From Methylobacterium amylolyticum (lineage in GTDB: Bacteria; Pseudomonadota; Alphaproteobacteria; Rhizobiales; Beijerinckiaceae), in NCBI RefSeq assembly GCF_030700245.1, contig NZ_JAUYZI010000018.1, forward strand, positions 1 to 64,000: a stretch of 64,000 bases of DNA. The letters run 5' to 3'. The notes beneath the pieces were generated by a model. The model did not search any database. It was not told the DNA's origin and worked only from the letters and a program-made list of their open reading frames with translations. Positions 30,677-39,142 of this stretch are shown here, in pieces. A program made the translations under genes and the position numbers. How positions within the stretch are numbered: the stretch's first letter is position 1; each line of letters opens with the position of its first letter.

Positions 30677-31465
30677 ATGTCGACGACCCCGGACCGGACA
30701 GCCCTCGTGACCGGGGCGGCGCGCGGCATCGGGCTCGCCGCGGCGCGCCGCTTCCTCGCCGACGGCTGGCGCGTGGCGCTCCTCGACATCGACGGCCCGG
30801 CGGTGGAGGCCGCCGCCGCGGCGCTCGACCGCCCGGAGGCGACGCTGGCGCTCACCGCCGACGTGTCCGATCCGGAGGCCGTCGCCGCCGCAATAGGCCG
30901 GGTTGCCGAGCGGTTCGGGCGGCTCGACGCGCTGGTGAACAACGCCGGCATCGCTGTGTTCAAGCCACTTCTTGAGACGCGCTTCGCGGAGTGGTCGCGG
31001 GTGCTCGCCGTGAACCTGTCGGGCCCGTTCCTGTGCACCCAGGCCGCCGCGCCAGTGATGGCCGCGGGCGGGGGCGGGGCGGTGGTGAACATCACCTCGA
31101 TCTCGGGCCTGCGCGCCTCGACGCTGCGGGTCGCCTACGGCACCAGCAAGGCCGGCCTCGCCCACCTGACCAAGCAGCAGGCGGTCGAGCTGGGGGAACT
31201 CGGCATTCGCGTGAACGCCGTCGCGCCCGGGCCCGTCGATACGGCGATGGCCAAGGCGGTCCACAGCCCGGAGATCCGCAAGGACTACCGCGACGCCATC
31301 CCGCTCGGGCGCTACGGCCTGGAGGAGGAGTTGGCCGAGACGATCGTGTTCCTCTGCTCGGAGCGTGCCTCCTACGTGACCGGGCAGGTGCTCGCGGTCG
31401 ACGGCGGCTTCGACGCCGCGGGCATCGGTCTGCCGACGCTGCGGCGGGACGCGCGGGACCGGTAA
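30677..31465 (+). CDS. Short-chain dehydrogenase/reductase (SDR)
   Basis: 262-residue NAD(P)-dependent oxidoreductase of the classical SDR family. Cofactor motif TGAARGIG (12-19), NNAG (88-91), catalytic Ser near 141-143, Tyr154 and Lys158 (YGTSK) are all present. Asp37/Asp39 at the end of beta-2 (LLDID) suggests a preference for NAD. The substrate is unknown. It converges with mobA, with only four bases between the stop codons. Confidence 0.92.
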   Translation: MSTTPDRTALVTGAARGIGLAAARRFLADGWRVALLDIDGPAVEAAAAALDRPEATLALTADVSDPEAVAAAIGRVAERFGRLDALVNNAGIAVFKPLLETRFAEWSRVLAVNLSGPFLCTQAAAPVMAAGGGGAVVNITSISGLRASTLRVAYGTSKAGLAHLTKQQAVELGELGIRVNAVAPGPVDTAMAKAVHSPEIRKDYRDAIPLGRYGLEEELAETIVFLCSERASYVTGQVLAVDGGFDAAGIGLPTLRRDARDR

Positions 31466-31469
31466 TCGG

Positions 31470-32084
31470 TCAACCCGCCCCGCTTGTCAGGGCCCGCTCC
31501 GCGGCGGCCAGATCCTCCGGCGCGTTGACGTTGAGGAACGGGTCGCATGCCGCGACCGGCCACGCGACCGTCGCCGCTCCGTGCCGCGCCAGCACCGCGC
31601 CGACCCGGCGCTCGCCCCCCGCAAGCGCCGCCCGCAGTTCCGCGCGCAGGGCCACCGGCCAGAGGGCCACCGTGTGGTGCGCCCGTCCCCCGGAGGCGGC
31701 GCGCGCGATCGGGGCTGCGGCGAGCGCCGCGGCGAGACGCGCGGCGAGATCCGCCGGCAGGAACGGGGCGTCCCCCGGCACGCACAGCACGTGCGTCACC
31801 GCCGGGCGCTCTGCCGCGCAGTGTTCGAGCCCGGCGAGCACCCCGGCGAGCGGACCCGGACGGTCGGGGAGGGGGTCGGGCAGGACCGGCCCGGTGAAGG
31901 CCGGCGCGAACCGGGCCGGGTCGCCGTTGGCGCTGAGCGCCAGACCCGCCGGGCATTGCGGCGCCAGCCGCTCGGCGACGCGGGCGAGCAGGGGGCGGCC
32001 GGCGAGCGGCAGCAGCGGCTTGTCCATCCCGCCCATCCGCCGGCCGAGGCCGCCGGCGAGGATCAGGCCGAGGATGGGCCCCAA
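31470..32084 (-). CDS. mobA: Molybdenum cofactor guanylyltransferase (MobA)
   Basis: 204-residue nucleotidyltransferase that converts Mo-molybdopterin to the guanine dinucleotide form. The GTP-binding N-terminus is LILAGGLGRRMGGMDKPLLP, followed by the metal-binding stretch LPDRPGPLAGVLAGLEHC and VPGDAPFLP. The C-terminal NVNAPEDL is typical of MobA. It stops beside the convergent SDR gene. Its start is 20 bases downstream of the mrp stop, so mrp and mobA are probably one transcript. Confidence 0.94.
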   Translation of the reverse strand: MGPILGLILAGGLGRRMGGMDKPLLPLAGRPLLARVAERLAPQCPAGLALSANGDPARFAPAFTGPVLPDPLPDRPGPLAGVLAGLEHCAAERPAVTHVLCVPGDAPFLPADLAARLAAALAAAPIARAASGGRAHHTVALWPVALRAELRAALAGGERRVGAVLARHGAATVAWPVAACDPFLNVNAPEDLAAAERALTSGAG

Positions 32085-32104
32085 GGATCTGCTCCCAAAG
32101 GGAC

Positions 32105-33253
32105 CTACTCGATGACGATCTTCGGCGCCGCGCGGCCGGCGGGGGCGCCGGACAGGTTCGCCCAGAGAGCGCTCGCTATCTCCCGGTAGACCCGCGCCTG
32201 CGGCCCCTCGGGGTCGGTGGCCACCACCGGCCGGCCGGCATCCGAGGTCTCGCGGATCGTCATGTTGAGCGGCACCTCGCCGAGGAACGGCACGCCGAGG
32301 CGCTGCGCCTCGTTCCGCGCGCCGCCGTGGCCGAAGATGTGCGAGGCGTGGCCGCAGTTCGGGCAGACGAAGGTCGCCATGTTCTCGACGATGCCGAGGA
32401 TCGGCACGGCGACCTTCTTGAACATGGTCACGCCGCGGCGCGCGTCGATCAGCGCGAGGTCCTGGGGCGTCGAGACGATGACGGCGCCCGAGAGCGGCGT
32501 CGCTTGGGCCATCGTGAGCTGCGCGTCGCCGGTGCCGGGCGGCATGTCGACGAGCAGCACATCGAGTTCGCCCCAGATCACGTCGCGCAGCATCTGGGTG
32601 ATCGCCGACTGCACCATCGGCCCGCGCCAGATCATCGCCGCCTCGGGCTCGATCAGGAAGCCGATCGACATGACCTTGAGCCCGTAGCCGACCATCGGCT
32701 CCATCGCCCGGTTGTCGACGACGGTGGGCTTGCCGGTGAGCCCGAACAGCTTCGGCACCGAGGGACCGTAGATGTCGGCGTCGAGCAGGCCGACCTTCAG
32801 CCCCTGCGCTTGCAGGGCCAGGGCGAGGTTGCAGGCTGTGGTCGACTTGCCCACCCCGCCCTTGCCGGAGGCCACCGCCACGATGTGGCGCACGCCCGCG
32901 ATCTGAGGCCCCTGGTTCGGCGGCGCGCCCGGCCGCGGCGGGGCGACGGGCGGCGGGCTCACCGGCCGCGGCGCCGCCGTGCTCTGCGCCGGGTGGGCGG
33001 GGCCGCGCTCGGAGGTGAGGCTCGCGAACACGCCGGAGACGCCGGGGATCTGGAGCACGCGCCCCTCCGCCTGCCGCCGCACCGGCTCGAACCGCTCGGC
33101 CTCGGACGCGTCCACCAGGATCGAGAACATCACCCGGCTGTTGGGATCGACCACGACCTGCGAGAGCCGCCCGGAGCCGGGCAGGGTGGTGCCGCCGGCG
33201 TCGATCGTGACCGCCTCAAGGGCGCGCAGGACGTCGTCGCGGGTGATCGCCAA
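32105..33253 (-). CDS. apbC: Mrp/ApbC-family iron-sulfur cluster carrier ATPase
   Basis: 382-residue P-loop protein that carries and transfers Fe-S clusters. The N-terminal DUF59/MIP18-like domain (1-82) is followed by a Pro-rich linker (83-118). The ATPase domain has the deviant Walker A SGKGGVGKST (129-138), LLDADIYGPSVPKLFG, and the cluster-binding CPNC motif in TFVCPNCGHASHIFG. The start is TTG at 33253 with GAGGAG upstream; this places the first residues exactly on the domain. Nearby mobA fits a cofactor theme. Confidence 0.95.
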   Translation of the reverse strand: MAITRDDVLRALEAVTIDAGGTTLPGSGRLSQVVVDPNSRVMFSILVDASEAERFEPVRRQAEGRVLQIPGVSGVFASLTSERGPAHPAQSTAAPRPVSPPPVAPPRPGAPPNQGPQIAGVRHIVAVASGKGGVGKSTTACNLALALQAQGLKVGLLDADIYGPSVPKLFGLTGKPTVVDNRAMEPMVGYGLKVMSIGFLIEPEAAMIWRGPMVQSAITQMLRDVIWGELDVLLVDMPPGTGDAQLTMAQATPLSGAVIVSTPQDLALIDARRGVTMFKKVAVPILGIVENMATFVCPNCGHASHIFGHGGARNEAQRLGVPFLGEVPLNMTIRETSDAGRPVVATDPEGPQARVYREIASALWANLSGAPAGRAAPKIVIE

Positions 33254-33483
33254 GGGTTTCGGGCTCCTCAGGTGGGGACGCGGGCGGGGTCGATCTCGGC
33301 TGCCGCCGCCGGGCGTTGCCACCTCTCATGTAAACGCGCTCGCGGGAAACGCCAGCCCGCGCCGGGAGCGTCGGCGGACCCGGTGCTCCGGCCCCTGAAC
33401 CATTGGAAGGCTCGTCCGTTGTCGAGACGATTCGCGCGGCCCCGGCCGCCGCAGACCGTTCACGAGACAGGAGAGTGCCGCCG

Positions 33484-33987
33484 ATGCATCAGGGCAACCA
33501 CCGCGACCACGAGGGCGCGAAGAAGCTGTTCGAGCTGATCAAGGACGTGAAGATCGCGATGATGACCACCGTCGACGCCGACGGGACGCTCAACAGCCGC
33601 CCGATGTGGAACAACGACGCGGACGAGAACGGCGACCTGTGGTTCTTCACCAAGCTGCACTCCCCCAAGACCGAGGAGATCAGCCGGGACAACCAGATCA
33701 ACCTGGCCTACTCGGACCCGTCGAGCCAGAACTACGTCTCGGTCGCCGGCAAGGCGGAGATCGTGCGTGATCGCGCCAAGATCGATGCCAAGTGGCAGGA
33801 GAGCCTGAAGACGTGGTTCCCCAAGGGCAAGGACGATCCCGAGGTCGCCCTGATCCGCGTCCATCCGGAGAAGGGCGAGTACTGGGACAGCCCGAATGCC
33901 ACGATGGTCCACCTCTACGGCTACGTGAAGGCGGCGCTCACCGGTGAGAGCCCCAAGACCGAGACCAAGAAGGTCGATCTCGCCTGA
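33484..33987 (+). CDS. Pyridoxamine-5'-phosphate-oxidase-like FMN-binding split-barrel (general stress) protein
   Basis: 167 residues of the general stress protein 26 group: KKLFELIKDVKIAMMTTVDA, RPMWNNDADENGDLWFFTKL and the late WDSPNATMVHLYGYVKAALTG. These proteins bind FMN or FAD and respond to stress; the true reaction is unknown. The ATG at 33484 has GGAGAG upstream. It is not part of a visible operon. Confidence 0.88.
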   Translation: MHQGNHRDHEGAKKLFELIKDVKIAMMTTVDADGTLNSRPMWNNDADENGDLWFFTKLHSPKTEEISRDNQINLAYSDPSSQNYVSVAGKAEIVRDRAKIDAKWQESLKTWFPKGKDDPEVALIRVHPEKGEYWDSPNATMVHLYGYVKAALTGESPKTETKKVDLA

Positions 33988-34087
33988 GGCGAGACGCCGG
34001 ACCGCGAAGGCTGGGGGCGACGCGCCGCGTTTGGCGGTCGTCCCCATTTTTTCGCCGACCGGGCGCGCACCTGCGGGACGCCGGGCC

Positions 34088-34330
34088 TCAACCCCTCCGC
34101 TGCTCGGCGAGGTCGCGCACGAAGCCCAGGACCGCTGCGCGGTCGACATCGCTGGTGAGGGTGCTCCACAGGCGCAGGAGTTCGGTCGTCGCCGCGAGAT
34201 CCGAGAGGGCATCGGTCCCTTCCGCCGCGTTGAAGAAGGCGGCGGGCGGCTGGCCGAGGGCCTCGGCGATGCGCCTCAGGCTGAGGAGCGCGCGCGCCGA
34301 GGCTTCCGTATCGTCGCGCGGGTCATCCAA
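34088..34330 (-). CDS. Small helical protein resembling the C-terminal part of XRE regulators
   Basis: About 80 residues. The segment LRRIAEALGQPPAAFFNAAE looks like the end of an XRE/Cro helix-turn-helix domain and its linker, and the rest (LAATTELLRLWSTLTSDVDR then AAVLGFVRDLAE) is helical like the C-terminal regions of such regulators. A complete DNA-binding domain is missing. The start is uncertain: the TTG at 34330 or GTG at 34333 behind GAGGA are preferred; an ATG at 34375 also exists. It may be a genuine small regulator or a remnant. Confidence 0.6.
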   Translation of the reverse strand: MDDPRDDTEASARALLSLRRIAEALGQPPAAFFNAAEGTDALSDLAATTELLRLWSTLTSDVDRAAVLGFVRDLAEQRRG

Positions 34331-34705
34331 CACAGCGTCCTCACTTGCTATGGCCCAAACACTTACCACCCCCACGCCGCCCGGTGAAATTACAGGATCA
34401 TTAATTTGGGTCCATAAACGTCGATTGGCGGAAGTCGCTGCGACCGAGCAAGACTGTCCGCTTCCTTGCGGGCCCTATCCGAGATATGTTTTGGCCGATT
34501 CCGATCGGCACCCGATCGGGATCCCGTCGGCGGCATCGCGGGCCGATCCGCGGCTCCGCCCGATCGGCAGCCGCCGCGGTCCGGCGGTCCTGGCCCGCCC
34601 CCATCGCCCCGATCGGACCGCCGCCGCCGCGCCGCGGATCCGTTGACGGGCCGCCCCGAAACGTGCGCCCCTGCCGGTAGCCTTCAGGACGCCGAGCCCG
34701 AATCC
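34331..34705. other. Intergenic region before pncB
   Basis: About 375 bases. An AT-rich patch at 34384-34415 is unlike the rest of the area and probably carries the promoter of the minus-strand regulator-like gene. No clear hexamers or genes are seen. The repeated GATCGG runs near 34500-34610 are low-complexity GC DNA. Confidence 0.4.
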
Positions 34706-36001
34706 ATGCTCGACCTCGCGACGCGGGTCTACGACCACAGCTTCCGCATCGACCCGATCGTCCGATCGCTGCTCGACACCGATTTCTACAAGCTGCTGAT
34801 GGCGCAGACGATCCTGCGCCGGCACCCGACGGTCGCGGCGACCTTCGGCATCACCAACCGCACGGCCCGGGTGCGCATCGCCGACGAGGTCGACGTGGGA
34901 CTGCTGCGCGAGCAGCTCGACCACGCCCGGACGCTCCGCCTGAGCAAGGGCGAGGCGACATGGTTGCGCGGCAACGTCTTCCGCGGACAGGGGCGGATCC
35001 TGAGCCCGGAATTCCTGGCGTGGTTCGAGGCCTTCCGGCTGCCCGAGTACGACCTCTCGGTGCGCGACGGCCAGTACGAGCTGACCTTCCACGGCCCCTG
35101 GGTCGAGACCACGATGTGGGAGGTGCCGGCGCTCGCCATCCTCAACGAGTTGCGGGCGCGCGCCGTGCTGCGCGGCCTCGGCAAGCTCGCCCTCCAGGTG
35201 CTCTACGCCCGGGCGATGACCCGGGTGTGGGAGAAGATCGAGCGGCTGCGGCGGCTGCCGGACCTGTCGATCGCCGATTTTGGCACCCGCCGCCGCCACG
35301 GCTTCCTGTGGCAGGACTGGTGCGTGGGGGCGATGGCCGAGGGCCTGGGCGAGCGCGCCTTCCTCGGCACCTCGAACTGCCTGATCGCCGCCCGCCGCGA
35401 GGTCGAGCCGGTGGGCACCAACGCCCACGAGCTGCCGATGGTCTACGCGGCGCTGGCCCCCGACGACGCGGCGCTGCGGGCTGCCCCCTACGCCGTGCTC
35501 TCCGACTGGCAGGAGGACTACGCCGGCAACCTGCGCGTGATCCTGCCCGACACCTACGGCACCACCGGCTTCCTGGCCGACGCCCCCGACTGGGTCGCCG
35601 ACTGGACCGGCATCCGCATCGATTCGAAGGACCCGATCGAGGGCGGCGAGGAGGCGGTCCGCTTCTGGCAGGCGCAGGGGCACGACCCGCGCGACAAGCT
35701 CGCGATCTTTTCCGACGGCCTCGACATCGCAGAGATCGAGCGCATCCACGCCCGCTTCCACGGGCGGATGCGCATCGGCTACGGCTGGGGCACGCTGCTG
35801 ACCAACGATTTTCGCGGCCTGACGCCGGACGGGCGGCTCGACCCGGTATCGATCGTCTGCAAGGTGACGGAGGCGAACGGCCATCCCACCGTCAAGCTCT
35901 CCGACAACCCCACCAAGGCGCAGGGACCGGCCGAGGAGGTCGCGCGCTACCGGCGGGTGTTTGGCGTGGGCGAGCAGGAGGCGCTGCCGGTGACCGTGTG
36001 A
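34706..36001 (+). CDS. pncB: Nicotinate phosphoribosyltransferase (PncB)
   Basis: 431-residue enzyme of the Preiss-Handler NAD salvage pathway (nicotinate + PRPP + ATP to nicotinate mononucleotide). N-terminal [49 protein letters not shown], and the C-terminal [20 protein letters not shown] with SDNPTKA are all family landmarks. Length matches bacterial PncB. The ATG at 34706 begins where homology begins; the frame is open further upstream without family character. Confidence 0.95.
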   Translation: MLDLATRVYDHSFRIDPIVRSLLDTDFYKLLMAQTILRRHPTVAATFGITNRTARVRIADEVDVGLLREQLDHARTLRLSKGEATWLRGNVFRGQGRILSPEFLAWFEAFRLPEYDLSVRDGQYELTFHGPWVETTMWEVPALAILNELRARAVLRGLGKLALQVLYARAMTRVWEKIERLRRLPDLSIADFGTRRRHGFLWQDWCVGAMAEGLGERAFLGTSNCLIAARREVEPVGTNAHELPMVYAALAPDDAALRAAPYAVLSDWQEDYAGNLRVILPDTYGTTGFLADAPDWVADWTGIRIDSKDPIEGGEEAVRFWQAQGHDPRDKLAIFSDGLDIAEIERIHARFHGRMRIGYGWGTLLTNDFRGLTPDGRLDPVSIVCKVTEANGHPTVKLSDNPTKAQGPAEEVARYRRVFGVGEQEALPVTV

Positions 36002-36106
36002 GGTTGCAGCAGACCGGCCCTGCAGCCGGTCTTCACGGCCCAACCCGCCGCGCGGTATGGGATCGACCGGAGCGGGCCGGAGAGGCGGCCCGCCCGGGAG
36101 GACGCC

Positions 36107-37567
36107 ATGACCCTGAACCGCCGCTCGCTGATCGGCGCCGCCGGCCTCGCCGTCACAGTGCCCGCGCTCCAGGTCGCGCGGGCCGCCGAGACGGCCGCCC
36201 CCGCCGCGAAGAGCACGACACCGCCGCCGCCCGTCACGAAAATCCTCGCCCGGTGGATCCAGGAATCGTCCTACGACGCGCTGCCCGAGGCGGTGCGGCG
36301 CGAGGGCGTGCGCAGCTTCCTCAACTGGGTCGGCGTGGCGATCGGCGGCTCGCACCACGAGACGGTGGACATCGCGGTCTCGGCGCTCCAGCCGTTCTCC
36401 GGGCCGCCGCAGGCCGGGCTGTTCGGGCGCTCGGAGCGGTTCGACATCATGAACGCCGCCTTCCTCAACGGCGTGTCGAGCCACATCTTCGACTTCGACG
36501 ACACCCACCTCAAGACGATCATCCACCCCGCCGGCCCGGTGGCGTCGGCGATCCTCGCCTACGCCGAGATGAAGCCGGTCTCGGGCAAGGACTTCCTCGC
36601 CGCCCTGGTGACCGGGATCGAGGTCGAGTGCCGGATCGGCAACACCGTCTACCCGAACCACTACGATGCCGGCTGGCACATCACCGGCACCTGCGGCCCG
36701 TTCGGCGCGGCGGCGGCCGCGGCCAAGCTGATGGGGCTCAACGACGAGCAGACGGCCTACGCGCTGGGGCTCGCCGCCTCGCAGCCGGTGGGCCTGCGCG
36801 AGTCGTTCGGCTCGATGAACAAGAGCTTCAACCCCGGCCGCGCGGCCGCCAACGGCCTGTTCGCGGCGATCCTCGCCGCCAAGGGCTTCACCTCCTCCGA
36901 CCGGATGATCGAGGTCCGCCGCGGCTGGGCGCAGACGATCTCGACCAAGCAGGACTGGTCGCAGATCACCGACGGGCTCGGGACCCGCTACGAGAGCGCG
37001 CTCAACACCTACAAGCCGTTCGCCTGCGGCATCGTCATGCACCCGACGATCGACGCCGCGATCCAGATCCGCGACGCGGATCACGTGAAGCCGGAGGAGA
37101 TCCGGCGCGTCGACCTCAAGGTCCATCCGCTCGTCCTGGAACTCACCGGCAAGACCGCGCCGAAGACCGGGCTGGAGGGCAAGTTCAGCATCTACCACGC
37201 CGCCGCGGTGGCCTTCGTCGAGGGGGCGGGCGGCGAGAAGCAGTTCAGCGACCGGGCGGTGAACGATCCCCGCGTCGTCGCCCTGCGCCAAAAGGTCTTC
37301 CCGGTGGTCACCCCCGGCATCGACCCCGCGCAGGTGGACATGACGGTGACGCTGAACGACGGCCGGACCGTCCACCGCCGCATCGAGCACGCGATCGGCA
37401 GCGTCGAGACGCCGATGAGCGACCGGCAGCTCGAAGCGAAGTTCCTCGACCTCGCCGACGGCGTGCTGCCGCAGGCCCAGGCCAAGCGGGTGATGGGGCT
37501 GTGCTGGTCGCTGCCGGACCTCGCCAGCGCGGGCGACGTGGCGCGGGCGGGGGTGCCGGGGGCCTGA
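36107..37567 (+). CDS. MmgE/PrpD-family protein with Tat-type signal
   Basis: 486 residues. The body belongs to the MmgE/PrpD (2-methylcitrate dehydratase-like) family: NAAFLNGVSSHIFDFDDTHL, GIEVECRIGNTVYP, GWHITGTCGPFGAAAAAAK and YKPFACGIVMHPTIDA. Unlike most members it begins MTLNRRSLIGAAGLAVTVPA, a twin-Arg motif with a hydrophobic stretch and Ala-rich cleavage region, which suggests export of a folded enzyme. The substrate is unknown; no methylcitrate genes are near. The ATG at 36107 has GGGAGG upstream. Confidence 0.85.
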   Translation: MTLNRRSLIGAAGLAVTVPALQVARAAETAAPAAKSTTPPPPVTKILARWIQESSYDALPEAVRREGVRSFLNWVGVAIGGSHHETVDIAVSALQPFSGPPQAGLFGRSERFDIMNAAFLNGVSSHIFDFDDTHLKTIIHPAGPVASAILAYAEMKPVSGKDFLAALVTGIEVECRIGNTVYPNHYDAGWHITGTCGPFGAAAAAAKLMGLNDEQTAYALGLAASQPVGLRESFGSMNKSFNPGRAAANGLFAAILAAKGFTSSDRMIEVRRGWAQTISTKQDWSQITDGLGTRYESALNTYKPFACGIVMHPTIDAAIQIRDADHVKPEEIRRVDLKVHPLVLELTGKTAPKTGLEGKFSIYHAAAVAFVEGAGGEKQFSDRAVNDPRVVALRQKVFPVVTPGIDPAQVDMTVTLNDGRTVHRRIEHAIGSVETPMSDRQLEAKFLDLADGVLPQAQAKRVMGLCWSLPDLASAGDVARAGVPGA

Positions 37568-37627
37568 GGCGGAGACCGTCCGGGTGGGTCCGTTGACTGC
37601 GTCCGACAGACCCGCCACTTCTGGACG

Positions 37628-37930
37628 ATGTCCCATCTGCACGCGGCCGAGATTCGCAGGCTCAGCGGTGAAGCCTTGCAGAGCGTCGCCGGGCGATCTG
37701 CTGCGGCGGTCGAGGTCGATCTCGCCCCGGATGCGGAGGATCGCCTCGCCTATTTCATCGCCTTCGTGTTTGCGCAGGATCGTGGGGGGCCTCCCGACGC
37801 GCTCACGCGCATCCGCGTGGCGCAGACGATCCGCGACGGTCTGATCGCGGCCGGCGACGAGCACTATCCCTTCGTGCGTTTCCTTTCCCAAGCCGATTGG
37901 AACGACCGCGGGCATGCTCGAGCCGGCTGA
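37628..37930 (+). CDS. Hypothetical protein, first gene of a two-gene HEPN module
   Basis: 100 residues, mostly helical: MSHLHAAEIRRLSGEALQSV, then acidic/hydrophobic helices (DAEDRLAYFIAFVFAQDRGG) and a C-terminal DEHYPFVRFLSQADWNDRGH. It overlaps the start of the next gene by 17 bases. There is no nucleotidyltransferase GSxxxG motif, so it is not a standard MNT partner of HEPN. Function unknown. Confidence 0.7.
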   Translation: MSHLHAAEIRRLSGEALQSVAGRSAAAVEVDLAPDAEDRLAYFIAFVFAQDRGGPPDALTRIRVAQTIRDGLIAAGDEHYPFVRFLSQADWNDRGHARAG

Positions 37931-38408
37931 CCTCCTCGGCGTCGCCCGGACGCTCGCCTCCGGGGCGACGCCGAGCGATGCAGCCCACCGGCGGGCGATT
38001 TCTACGGCCTATTACGCCCTCTTCCACGCCGCTCTGCGGACGGCGGCCGAGCGGTTCATCGGCCGGGACGAGGGCGAAACGGCGGCCTACGCGCTGCTGT
38101 ACCGCGGCTTCGCGCACGGCCGGATGCGGGATGTCTGCGTCGCGATCGAGAAGCCGCACCTCGCACCCCGGTACGCGAAGCTGCTGCGGCGGCCCCGGGT
38201 CTCGCAGGAGATGCGCACCTTCGCGAGCGCCTTCGTCGACCTTCAGCAGCGCCGGCACACGGCCGACTACGACCCACAGGCGGAACTCGGACGCGCCGAC
38301 GCGGCCGACGCCTGCGACAGCGCCGAGCTCGCCATGACGGCCCTTGCACGGGCGGGCGACGGCGAGATCGCCGACATCTTCGCGCTCCTCCTCGTCGATC
38401 CGCGATGA
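37914..38408 (+). CDS. HEPN-like helical protein
   Basis: 164 residues. The region AHRRAISTAYYALFHAALRT, followed by YALLYRGFAHGRMRDVC and FVDLQQRRHTADYDP, matches a widespread family of HEPN-type four-helix proteins. HEPN nucleases use a short Arg...His motif; the RGFAH stretch lies where it would be expected but is one residue short of the usual Rx4-6H spacing, so nuclease activity is uncertain. It overlaps its upstream partner by 17 bases, which implies coupling. Confidence 0.75.
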   Translation: MLEPADLLGVARTLASGATPSDAAHRRAISTAYYALFHAALRTAAERFIGRDEGETAAYALLYRGFAHGRMRDVCVAIEKPHLAPRYAKLLRRPRVSQEMRTFASAFVDLQQRRHTADYDPQAELGRADAADACDSAELAMTALARAGDGEIADIFALLLVDPR

Positions 38409-38539
38409 CTGATCCCCTGGGGTTGATCACCGAGGCCGGCGCCCGCCGTCACGCGGTGCAAGGATCGAAGCGCCCCCGCGCCCGTTCCCACCGGACGCGA
38501 CGGGTTCGTGCAGAAGTCCCGCGCGGGAGGAGCCCAACC

Positions 38540-38731
38540 ATGTCCTTCCCCGACCGCTCGCCCACCGCCATCAGCGACGAGGGCCGCCACGCGCGCGAGC
38601 GCGGCGACCCGCCGGAGGCCAACCCCTATCTCGAGGGTTCGGACGAGCACGCCACGTGGCGGCGGGGCTACGCCATGCCCGACCGGGAGGGCGCGCCCCA
38701 GGCCGCCGGAGACGCCGGTCCGGCCTCCTGA
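38540..38731 (+). CDS. Rmf/CrpP-like small protein
   Basis: 63 residues. Its core, ISDEGRHARERGDPPEANPY then SDEHATWRRGY, follows the ribosome modulation factor pattern (G.xAR..G....NPY....W..G). E. coli Rmf dimerises 70S ribosomes in stationary phase; alphaproteobacterial relatives are little studied. The tail is Asp/Gly/Pro-rich. The ATG at 38540 has GGGAGGAG upstream. Single-gene unit. Confidence 0.75.
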   Translation: MSFPDRSPTAISDEGRHARERGDPPEANPYLEGSDEHATWRRGYAMPDREGAPQAAGDAGPAS

Positions 38732-38845
38732 CCGGCCCGGGCCGCGCCCGTCCACGCTGGAATCGTTCCGGAACATAGCGGTTGCACCCCCGCACGGCGC
38801 GCTGTTACCCGGCGGCATGGCTCGGCACAGGCGCGGAGATCCCCG

Positions 38846-39142
38846 ATGAGCGGACGGCCGGCGATCGGTCTCGTCGATCGGCTCGGCGTGGCCGGGCGCG
38901 TCGCGCTGGCGGCCTTCGGCGGATACGCGGTCGCCGCCCTCGCCGCCGCGCTGCTCGCCCTTTCCCTGCCGCTCCCGCGATCCGAGGCGGTCTCGGCCGG
39001 CACGCTGGGGAGCTTCGCCCTGATGGCCGCCGCCGTGGTCTGGGTGTTCGCCGCGCGTACGCTCGCCCGCGCGGCGCTCGGCCTCGGGGTGGTCGCGGCC
39101 GGGCTCGGCGGCGGCGTATGGCTCGCGGGCGGGTTCGCGTGA
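38846..39142 (+). CDS. DUF3649 membrane protein
   Basis: 98 residues with three hydrophobic segments. RLGVAGRVALAAFGGYAVAA is the DUF3649 signature. It heads a three-gene operon DUF3649-PepSY-DUF3325, a set normally found next to TonB-dependent siderophore receptors and thought to act in iron uptake. The stop overlaps the next start as GTGA. No receptor gene is adjacent here. Confidence 0.8.
   Translation: MSGRPAIGLVDRLGVAGRVALAAFGGYAVAALAAALLALSLPLPRSEAVSAGTLGSFALMAAAVVWVFAARTLARAALGLGVVAAGLGGGVWLAGGFA

Noticed and set aside
34475..37915. 1146-residue open frame antisense to pncB and the MmgE/PrpD gene
   Set aside because: Spans two real genes and lacks protein-like patterns; a GC artefact.
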